NCBI GenBank assembly: GCA_947460385.1 | Contig: CANHGT010000002.1 | Span: 1-60,314, forward strand | Reading direction: 5' to 3' | Origin: Alphaproteobacteria bacterium | GTDB lineage: Bacteria > Pseudomonadota > Alphaproteobacteria > WRAU01 > Hepatincolaceae | Length of the DNA stretch: 60,314 nucleotides | Shown here: one piece after another, positions 28,977 to 35,428 of the stretch | Layout of the letters: every line of letters begins with the position of its first letter | Numbering within the stretch: position 1 is the first letter of the stretch | Notes under the pieces: generated by a model | The model's input: the letters and a program-made list of their open reading frames with translations, nothing else | Databases searched by the model: none | What the model was told of the DNA's origin: nothing | Position numbers and translations under genes: made by a program

Positions 28977-29005
28977 TTGTATATCAAATTTATTTTATAT
29001 ACAAT
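28977..29005 (+). promoter_or_regulatory. Promoter of the porin gene
   Basis: TTGTAT, 17-nt spacer, TACAAT at 29000-29005. The predicted transcript has an approximately 80-nt leader before the porin ATG at 29089, with AGGAG 11 nt upstream of the start. Confidence 0.55.
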
Positions 29006-29088
29006 TATTAGTGTATGGTAATTTCTTTATTTTTAAGTAATTATAATGCTAAACAGTATGTTTATAATAAATAGGAGTATATAATAAA

Positions 29089-30246
29089 ATGAAGAAAAAA
29101 TATTTATTGGCATTGCCATTTATTTTAGTTTCAAGCCTAGCTAATGCTGGGTATAACTTAGGTGATACAGGCGTTAATATTAATGGTTGGGCTGAAGGAG
29201 ATTTATTTCTTAAAACTAACAATACAGGCTTAAACGGCAATACCGCTACAAGACCTTTTATGGAAATTACTACTGTAGTTAATATTGATGGTCGTCATGA
29301 AACCGATTTAGGTTTTGTAGTTTGGAGAGCAGCAAGCAAATTAGCTACCGATGGTCGTTATGATGCTTTAGGGCAACGTGAAGCTTGGTTAGGCTTTGAA
29401 ACAAGTAATTTTGGTACTTTGAAGTTTGGTAATCAATATTCTAATCTATATTTAACTATGGACGTAACTTACGGCAACAAAGGTTTATTTCACTTGTATT
29501 CAGATATGGGAGCACACTCTACTAATTATACAAGATCTATAAATTATATTTCACCAAAACTTGCTGGTTTAACATTATCATTACAATATAATTTACCTGA
29601 AGTAGTTTCTCATACAATCGTTGATGATAAGGCTGTAAATCTTGAAGATGTATCTGCTTATGGCTATGAAGCATTATTAAAGTATAATGACTATGGTGTA
29701 ACTGTTGATTTAGGATACCAGAATAATGTAAATGGTCAACTAACACCATCAGCTGATAGCTTTGGTAAAGGTTCTGCAGAAACTGGAAGTGCTGATTATG
29801 CTGGTTCACGTGAAGGCGATAGCAATGTAATGTTAGTTGGTTTAGGTTATACAATTGCCGATGTTTCATTGTATGCTTCTTACAAGAAAAATACTTGGGG
29901 CATAGACCTTGGTGCTATAAGTACTGAGTTAAGTAATGACCAATTTATGGTTTTAGCTTCATACAAATTCTTAGAAAAGAATACAGTATCTTTAGGATAT
30001 AATTCTTTTTCTGAAATTACATCAGATGTAGATTCAGCAGTTTTTGCAGCTGCTGCACAAGCTGTTCATTTCCAATACGATAGACAAATAGCTGAAAATG
30101 TTTCTGTTTTTGCACAACTAAGACATACAATGTATGATGTGAAAGACGAAAACTACAATACTATTCTTCCTGTAGATGGTCTTGATACAACAGCTAAGAA
30201 AGATTCTGCAGATCGTGTATTACTTGGTGTTTGGTTAAAATATTAA
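29089..30246 (+). CDS. Gram-negative porin
   Basis: A 385-residue outer-membrane porin. The signal peptide is residues 1-20 (cleavage after LANA). The mature protein shows GINGWAEGD-like first strands, then LGQREAWLGFETSNFGTLKFGNQYS, the classical porin segment before the constriction loop, and many alternating strands. It ends VLLGVWLKY, with aromatic terminal residue as required for barrel insertion by Bam. It probably forms a general diffusion channel. It has its own promoter and terminator. Confidence 0.85.
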   Translation: MKKKYLLALPFILVSSLANAGYNLGDTGVNINGWAEGDLFLKTNNTGLNGNTATRPFMEITTVVNIDGRHETDLGFVVWRAASKLATDGRYDALGQREAWLGFETSNFGTLKFGNQYSNLYLTMDVTYGNKGLFHLYSDMGAHSTNYTRSINYISPKLAGLTLSLQYNLPEVVSHTIVDDKAVNLEDVSAYGYEALLKYNDYGVTVDLGYQNNVNGQLTPSADSFGKGSAETGSADYAGSREGDSNVMLVGLGYTIADVSLYASYKKNTWGIDLGAISTELSNDQFMVLASYKFLEKNTVSLGYNSFSEITSDVDSAVFAAAAQAVHFQYDRQIAENVSVFAQLRHTMYDVKDENYNTILPVDGLDTTAKKDSADRVLLGVWLKY

Positions 30247-30278
30247 TAGTTTATTAGTTTAAGCTATTAGTTATTCTA

Positions 30279-30317
30279 AAAAAAGAGTTATGATGTTTAT
30301 CATAGCTCTTTTTTTTT
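30279..30317 (+). terminator. Rho-independent terminator of the porin gene
   Basis: Stem GAGTTATGAT/ATCATAGCTC (one G-T pair) with a GTTT loop and a run of nine or more T residues, 33 bp after the porin stop. Confidence 0.85.
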
Positions 30318-30484
30318 GCCCACATTTTCAACTCCATATTTTCATCTTTTATAGTCTAAGCTAATAAAGACTTAGCTATATCAATAATAGACAAACTCCC
30401 TATGGTAAAATGATATTTGATTCACCATGTATCATTAAATTATCATTTTTTCTTAAATATATATGAACTATTCAGCCAAGAAAA

Positions 30485-30547
30485 CGAAACCCGTCCTAAA
30501 GCACCGAGAAACCGGTCTTGGAGTGCCAAGAACCGTCTTGGAGCGGG
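30485..30547. repeat. GC-rich 22-bp imperfect tandem repeat / possible structured RNA
   Basis: Three related units start at 30486 (GAAACCCGTCCTAAAGCAC), 30508 (GAAACCGGTCTTGGAGTGC) and 30530 (GAACCGTCTTGGAGCGG), a 22-bp period. The stretch is about 58 percent GC in surroundings near 30 percent. It can fold into CCCG/CGGG enclosing GCAC/GTGC and a perfect CCAAGA-ACCG-TCTTGG hairpin. It lies about 70 bp beyond the distal end of the CRISPR array. Neither a protein nor a known RNA family is recognised. Confidence 0.5.
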
Positions 30548-30616
30548 TAATTGTAAACTAGTGTATTACCTCCCCCCCTATTTCAGTTGTAAAAAGAAGA
30601 TTATACATAAGTTTTG

Positions 30617-30784
30617 TGGGTAGTGCGGTTCATTTCTTCACCAAACTACACCATAACAGAAGAAGAATATAGAAAAAACATAGGCATAGTGCGGTTAATT
30701 TCGTAACCAAACTACACCAAAAAACAAAACGGCAAAAATAGTGAATTAGGCATAGTGCGGTTAATTTCGTAACCAAACTACACC
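30617..30784 (-). CRISPR. Minimal CRISPR array: three 36-nt repeats, two 30-nt spacers
   Basis: Repeats lie at 30749-30784, 30683-30718 and 30617-30652, with an exact 66-nt period; spacers are 30719-30748 and 30653-30682. The first two repeats are identical; the third differs at 6 of 36 positions, three of them in its last four bases, as expected of a leader-distal terminal repeat. Read on the minus strand, the repeat starts GGTGTAGT, has an inner hairpin GGTTA-CGAAAT-TAACC and ends ACTATGCC, so its ends pair with each other through eight positions (two G-U). A 36/30 arrangement is typical of type VI (Cas13) arrays. The direction, minus, rests on the promoter at 30864-30892 and the degenerate distal repeat. 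Read on the plus strand the repeat would end AAACTACACC, somewhat like Cas13a/d repeats, so orientation is not fully certain. Confidence 0.9.
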
Positions 30785-30863
30785 TATTAAGATGTAGTAC
30801 ACATGCCAACCCTTGCTAAAAGCTTGGGCTTTGAAATTTATTTTGCAATAATCTCACAAAAAA

Positions 30864-30892
30864 ATTGTAATATTTTATAGAAATAATGTCAA
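30864..30892 (-). promoter_or_regulatory. Promoter/leader of the CRISPR array
   Basis: On the minus strand, TTGACA (30892-30887), exactly 17 nt, then TACAAT (30869-30864). It begins just after the stop of the Cas13-like gene and points into the array, giving a leader of about 70-75 nt before the first repeat at 30784. Confidence 0.8.
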
Positions 30893-30895
30893 TTT

Positions 30896-32704
30896 TTATT
30901 CATTTTTTTTACATTGTTTGCTATTTTCATACTCATATAATTGTTTTATTAGTCTGTTTGCAATTTTTACTAATACGTAATTTTTATCATTTTCTTGGCT
31001 AGTATCACATTTATGCATTTTATAATTAAGATTTTTAATGATTTCTCCATTTTTAATGGGTAACTTTAGCCTTTGTAATATCGCATTAACAGCACTATTA
31101 AATTCATTAAGCATTTTATTGGCTTCAGAGCTTGCAAATAAATTTTCTATCTCTTCTTGAATAATTATAAAAACATTACTATATTCGTATAATTTTGTAT
31201 CTTTATTATATGTGGTGTAATCTATAAACCAAAAATTACTATGAAATAAATTATCTCGTAAGTTTTTTATATCGCCATCTAGTTCTTGCTTACTTTCTAT
31301 TTGTTTTATAAAGGAACGCATTACTGCCCCTAGCTCTAGGCTGGTAAAATAAAATTTAACTATATAAGAAAATTTATGGGTTGTTGTATCTTTGTTACCT
31401 AGTAAGTATTTTCGTATTGTATTTACTGTTGTTTGACCGCCTATAAAATACCACTGTTGTTTAAATTTGAAAGCACTTTTATAATTTCTTTCTATAAACA
31501 TTGCATCATCTTGTTTGTATTTTTCATAGGCTTGATACCAATCTTTTGGCTCTCTTGCCTTGCCTGGTTTATTATTATAACCATTTATATAATGTATACG
31601 AAGATTCTTTTCTTTTACTAATAAATCATGCTCTTTTTGGGTGATTTTATTTGCAGAACGAACATGTTTCTTACTTGCATTAGCTTTGCTTGTATATTCG
31701 CTGATTAAATACTTCATATACTGGCTTTTTAAAAATTTTACTACATGGTTTATATTATTTAGATATGCCCTATGGGCATTAGCCTTTATATTTGTGTCTT
31801 TATTTTTTTTAAAAAATGAGTAGGTTTTATCTATAAATAATTGATTTAATTCGTTCGGCAACATACAAAACATATAAACAATATATTTTGTAAGATATTT
31901 CTTAAACTCTTTTTCCCCCTTTTTTTCTGGGTGTGCAAAAAAATGTCTTACCTCCTTAAAAACTTTGTGAATTTTCCTAAAAGATTCATCTGTTTCTTTT
32001 ATTGGTATAGCATGCATCTCATCTAAATATTTTTTATACTCTTCATCTATTTCCTTTTTATATTTCTCTACAATTTCATTATAGTTATCTTGATTATTCT
32101 GGGTATCTTGTTGCTTAGAAGCTTGCTTTTTAACGAAAAGTTCCATAAATAGACTAGCTTTACTATCTGGACTAGCTGGTTTTATGCTTGTGGGAAAATA
32201 TAGTAAATAATTAAGCTTTATATCATTTATAAAATCATTGGCACGAGCTTTTCTATTTATATTATCTTCACTATTTTCAGTATTACTATAAAATGAAAAA
32301 TTATATAATGTGGTAAAAAATCCTAAGTAAGAATCAAATATCTTGCCGTTTTTAAAGTTATTATAATTTGCATAGTTATTGTCTTTATCTTTTTCTTTTA
32401 ACCAATCATCTATGGTTTTATAATTTTGACGATAATTTTTTAATTCTTCATCTTTCTTAGTTGATAATATTTTTTTTAAATCATCATCTGTAAAGGTATC
32501 TATATTTATACTTAGCAATTTATTTCTTTGCTGAACTTTTTTATATCTGCGTAAAAATATAGAGACAAGAGATTTATTTATAAGTTCTAAGTAATATTCG
32601 CAATAAGAGGCAAAAGCTGGATATTTTGTAACTATAGTACAAAAATCTTTAAAAAATTGATCTTCTTTATTTGCATTTTCTGTATTTTCTACTTTTTTAT
32701 TCAT
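30896..32704 (-). CDS. Compact Cas13-like (type VI CRISPR) two-HEPN RNase
   Basis: A 602-residue, Lys/Tyr/Asn-rich protein. It has two R-x4-H motifs of HEPN ribonucleases: EVRHFFAHPEKKG with R253 and H258 (codons at 31946-31948 and 31931-31933), and NLRDNLFHSNFWF with R483 and H488 (31256-31258 and 31241-31243). In Cas13 two such HEPN domains form one composite RNase site, activated when a crRNA pairs with target RNA. The CRISPR array with 36-nt repeats lies 112 bp downstream on the same strand, which makes a Cas13-type effector far more likely than a lone HEPN toxin. It is much shorter than Cas13a/b/d (about 900-1300) and than Cas13X/Y or Cas13bt (about 775-800). The ATG at 32704 is chosen because AAGGAG lies upstream; a GTG at 32767 would add 21 residues but lies within a hairpin. 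No cas1, cas2 or csx gene accompanies it. Subtype cannot be assigned by eye. Confidence 0.85.
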   Translation of the reverse strand: MNKKVENTENANKEDQFFKDFCTIVTKYPAFASYCEYYLELINKSLVSIFLRRYKKVQQRNKLLSINIDTFTDDDLKKILSTKKDEELKNYRQNYKTIDDWLKEKDKDNNYANYNNFKNGKIFDSYLGFFTTLYNFSFYSNTENSEDNINRKARANDFINDIKLNYLLYFPTSIKPASPDSKASLFMELFVKKQASKQQDTQNNQDNYNEIVEKYKKEIDEEYKKYLDEMHAIPIKETDESFRKIHKVFKEVRHFFAHPEKKGEKEFKKYLTKYIVYMFCMLPNELNQLFIDKTYSFFKKNKDTNIKANAHRAYLNNINHVVKFLKSQYMKYLISEYTSKANASKKHVRSANKITQKEHDLLVKEKNLRIHYINGYNNKPGKAREPKDWYQAYEKYKQDDAMFIERNYKSAFKFKQQWYFIGGQTTVNTIRKYLLGNKDTTTHKFSYIVKFYFTSLELGAVMRSFIKQIESKQELDGDIKNLRDNLFHSNFWFIDYTTYNKDTKLYEYSNVFIIIQEEIENLFASSEANKMLNEFNSAVNAILQRLKLPIKNGEIIKNLNYKMHKCDTSQENDKNYVLVKIANRLIKQLYEYENSKQCKKNE

Positions 32705-32738
32705 TTTTTTATTATTACTACTCCTTACTTCTTTTATA

Positions 32739-32776
32739 AAAAAAGGTAGGTTTAAATTAATAAACACTACCTTTTT
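32739..32776 (-). terminator. Hairpin with T-run in front of the Cas13-like gene (terminator or attenuator)
   Basis: Ten-bp stem AAAAAGGTAG/CTACCTTTTT with an 18-nt loop; on the minus strand it is followed by seven T residues. It can end the transcript of the lipoprotein gene (ends 32834). A TATAAT lies at 32786-32781, so a cas13 transcript starting near 32774 would begin inside the same hairpin. Confidence 0.65.
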
Positions 32777-32780
32777 AAAT

Positions 32781-32786
32781 ATTATA
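32781..32786 (-). promoter_or_regulatory. Possible -10 box for the Cas13-like gene
   Basis: Exact TATAAT on the minus strand, about 77 nt before the chosen ATG. The -35 region 17 nt further upstream (GTTTCA) is poor, so the promoter would be weak or need help. Confidence 0.35.
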
Positions 32787-32833
32787 GCTAACTTTTTTTA
32801 TTTTGAAACTAGCAGATTATTAATTAAGATTTG

Positions 32834-34009
32834 CTAGTTATTTGCTTTTTTCTTTTTATCTGTACCTTTTTTTGCCGTACTCTTACCCTTAGCAGGAGCT
32901 TTTTTCTTTGCTTTAGCTTTGGTTTTTACGGGGCTTTTCTTTGCAGTAGATTTACCTTTTACCGCACTTTTCTTAGCACTAGATTTAGCTTTTACAGGGC
33001 TTTTTTTAGATGTAGACTTGCTTGCTGTAGCTTTTTTAGGGGTTGCGGTTGCTTTGCTTGGAGTTGCCGATTTACTTGTTACACTAGGGACAACAAGCGG
33101 AGCTACCTTTGTTACTGCAGTCTCTACAGGTTTTACACTTGCAACATTATTTTTAGGTAAAAAATCAGGTTCTTCTACAGAAGAGTCTTGTTTCTCTTTG
33201 GTATCTTCTTGAGATTCTAATTTAGCATCTGATTTTTCTACTACAGAAACCTTTTTAGTGTCTTTGATAGTTAAAGCATCTATACTAACAACGTTAAAAT
33301 CACTATTTAATGTTAATAAAGATACATAATCTTTCACAAATATTTTATTTGGAGTTGATGATGGGTTACTATTAACCTCATCTAAAACATAATCGGTGCC
33401 TGTATTTTGAACATATAAATATACTATACTTTCATCGTCAACTAAGTCTTTTTTTGGATATTCCTTAAGATGAATCATATAGCAAGCAGGAGTACTATCA
33501 TCTTCTGAGCCATCTTGTAAGCAATTAGATCCTACCCCATTTAATTTGATTTCATTATTATGCAATAAAAAAGCTCTTGATGTGGTTGTGTCAACTACAA
33601 CTCCATCTTTATTTTTTATGAAAGTAATATATTTAGTAAGTGGATTATATGGCTTAATTACATCTTCTATTAATAATTCACCCAGTACTAATACTAGATA
33701 ATCGCCGTTGTCTAAATTTTGTACAATTTTACCATACATAAAAGAGCAATTACCTTTATAATCTAATGCTTTTGGTGAACTTTGAAAAATGTCTCCCGTA
33801 TTAGTACATTGATACGATGTAGCAATTTCTTTTATAATACTTTGTTTGCGAATAGAATCTTTTTCATTGTTATTGAAAGTAGCATCTAAACTTCTTAACA
33901 ATTGTCTTTCTGCATCTGCTTTTGTTGGGCTTTTAACTGCTTCTTCTGTGGCACAACCACATAAAAAAATAAACCCTAAAAATAATAAAATTGTACATTT
34001 GAAATTCAT
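32834..34009 (-). CDS. Lipoprotein with histone H1-like C-terminal tail
   Basis: A 391-residue protein. The signal peptide ends in the lipobox LCGC with the acylated cysteine at 19. A soluble part of about 230 residues follows, with a short cysteine-containing segment (YQCTNTGDIF, GNCSFMYGK) but no motif I recognise. From about residue 305 the sequence becomes almost entirely Lys, Ala, Ser, Pro and Thr, with repeated KKSPVK and KSTAKK units like eukaryotic histone H1 tails, ending KKKKANN. Such a tail would bind nucleic acid or anionic polymers. Since the protein is exported, binding to LPS, extracellular DNA or host chromatin-like targets is conceivable; none is shown. The low-complexity tail is prone to length change. 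Confidence 0.7.
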   Translation of the reverse strand: MNFKCTILLFLGFIFLCGCATEEAVKSPTKADAERQLLRSLDATFNNNEKDSIRKQSIIKEIATSYQCTNTGDIFQSSPKALDYKGNCSFMYGKIVQNLDNGDYLVLVLGELLIEDVIKPYNPLTKYITFIKNKDGVVVDTTTSRAFLLHNNEIKLNGVGSNCLQDGSEDDSTPACYMIHLKEYPKKDLVDDESIVYLYVQNTGTDYVLDEVNSNPSSTPNKIFVKDYVSLLTLNSDFNVVSIDALTIKDTKKVSVVEKSDAKLESQEDTKEKQDSSVEEPDFLPKNNVASVKPVETAVTKVAPLVVPSVTSKSATPSKATATPKKATASKSTSKKSPVKAKSSAKKSAVKGKSTAKKSPVKTKAKAKKKAPAKGKSTAKKGTDKKKKANN

Positions 34010-34127
34010 TTTACACCCTATAAAAAATTAACAAATTTGGCTTTCAGCATAATGAAGATTATAAAATCTTTTCGTCTTTAGTCAACAATAAAAAATATTA
34101 TTACATTTTTTCATTGCTTATAACAAA

Positions 34128-34156
34128 AGAGGCACATAATGTATCTTATGCACCCC
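34128..34156 (-). terminator. Terminator of the maeB-pgk operon
   Basis: On the minus strand GGTGCATAA, a 6-nt loop and TTATGTGCC form a nine-position stem (two G-U pairs), followed by TCTTTTGTT. It lies about 32 bp after the pgk stop. Confidence 0.65.
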
Positions 34157-34187
34157 TTTATTATTTAAGCTTATAGCAATTAATTAG

Positions 34188-35390
34188 CTATTTTTTTAAT
34201 AAACATACAACACCTGGTAAATCTTTACCTTCCATCCATTCAAGGAACGCTCCGCCTGCTGTAGAAATGTAAGTAAAATCATTATAGACACCTGCATTTT
34301 GTAAAGCTGAAACTGTGTCTCCTCCGCCACTTATACTAACTAATTTACCATCTTTTGATAATTCTGCTACTACTTTTGCTACTGCATTTGTACCGTTATC
34401 AAATGGAGGAACTTCAAATACACCTAGTGGACCATTCCAAATAACAGTTTTACATTTTTTAACCACTTCTATAAAATTAGCTATGGTTTGTGTTCCTGCA
34501 TCAAATACTTCGTAGTCATCGGGTAATTTACCATGCTCTACATTTAATGTTTCAATTCCAACTTTTATTTCAGTAGCTACAGTTGCATCAACAGGCAATA
34601 CTAATTGACAACCGCTTGCTTTTGCTTCTGCAATAATTTTTATACATTCATCTTTCATATCTTTTTCACATAAAGATTTGCCAATATCATAGCCATTAGC
34701 ATAAAGAAAAGTATTGGCCATGCCACCACCAATTATAATATATTGGGCTTTTTTCACTAAATTATGAAAAACATCTAATTTAGTAGAAATTTTTGCTCCA
34801 CCCACTATTGCTAAAACTGGTTTTTCTGGGTTACCTAAAGCTTTTTCTAAAGCATCTAGTTCTCCTTGCATTAATCTACCTGCTGCATAAGGCAAGTGAT
34901 GAGCTAAACCTTCTGTTGAACTATGAGCTCTATGTGATGCAGAAAAAGCATCGGAAACATATATGTCTCCTAAAGAAGCTAATTTTTTGGTAAATTCAGC
35001 ATCATTTTTAGTTTCTGCTTTGTAAAATCTTACATTTTCTAGCATAAGAATATCACCACCTTTTAATTTAGCAATTTCTGATTCAACTTCACTTCCTATG
35101 CAATCATTAACGTATTTAACATCTTTACCTAGTGCTTTAGATAGTTCGGCAACAAGTGGTTTTACCGAAAACTCTTCTTCGTAGCCCGCTCCAGATGGAC
35201 GACCTAAATGAGTTAACACAATAACCTTTGCATTTTTACTAGCTAATTCTTTAATGCTTGGGCAAGAACGTATAATTCTTTCTGCGTTTACCACTTTACC
35301 ATTTTTCATTGGAACATTAAGATCAACTCTTATTAAAACTCTTTTATCAGATACGTTAATATCATCTAATGTAATAAATTTTTGAGACAT
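34188..35390 (-). CDS. pgk: Phosphoglycerate kinase
   Basis: A 400-residue glycolytic/gluconeogenic enzyme converting 1,3-bisphosphoglycerate plus ADP to 3-phosphoglycerate plus ATP. Conserved blocks are KRVLIRVDLNVPMKNGKV at the start, VLTHLGRPSG, DIYVSDAFSASHRAHSS, VGGAKISTKLDV, IWNGPLGVFE and SISGGGDTVSAL. All active-site elements look intact. Many Rickettsiales lack glycolysis, so its presence suggests a lineage with retained lower glycolysis or gluconeogenesis. It follows the malic enzyme gene by 38 bp. Confidence 0.97.
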   Translation of the reverse strand: MSQKFITLDDINVSDKRVLIRVDLNVPMKNGKVVNAERIIRSCPSIKELASKNAKVIVLTHLGRPSGAGYEEEFSVKPLVAELSKALGKDVKYVNDCIGSEVESEIAKLKGGDILMLENVRFYKAETKNDAEFTKKLASLGDIYVSDAFSASHRAHSSTEGLAHHLPYAAGRLMQGELDALEKALGNPEKPVLAIVGGAKISTKLDVFHNLVKKAQYIIIGGGMANTFLYANGYDIGKSLCEKDMKDECIKIIAEAKASGCQLVLPVDATVATEIKVGIETLNVEHGKLPDDYEVFDAGTQTIANFIEVVKKCKTVIWNGPLGVFEVPPFDNGTNAVAKVVAELSKDGKLVSISGGGDTVSALQNAGVYNDFTYISTAGGAFLEWMEGKDLPGVVCLLKK

Positions 35391-35428
35391 AAAATTTTCC
35401 CCTTTTTTGCGGTTAATTAAATATAAGA

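Noticed and set aside
30485-30547. Hammerhead or other self-cleaving ribozyme
   Set aside because: GAAAC occurs twice and a three-way fold is possible, but the CUGAUGA core is missing on both strands.
30417-30623. Plus-strand 68-codon frame across the GC-rich element
   Set aside because: It lacks a ribosome binding site, its middle is the 22-bp tandem repeat, and it runs into the first CRISPR repeat. It is better explained as non-coding repeat sequence.
30617-30784. Ordinary tandem repeat or transposon ends instead of CRISPR
   Set aside because: The intervening 30-nt segments are unrelated to each other while the 36-nt units are identical or nearly so, with an exact period, next to a two-HEPN protein.
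30896-32704. Abi-type or toxin HEPN protein unrelated to CRISPR
   Set aside because: Those proteins usually carry one R-x4-6-H motif and about 300 residues; here there are two motifs, 602 residues and an adjacent promoter-equipped array. Kept as an alternative only.
32705-32767. GTG at 32767 as the start of the Cas13-like gene
   Set aside because: It lies within the loop/stem of a terminator-like hairpin, and the extension includes the AAGGAG that serves the ATG at 32704.
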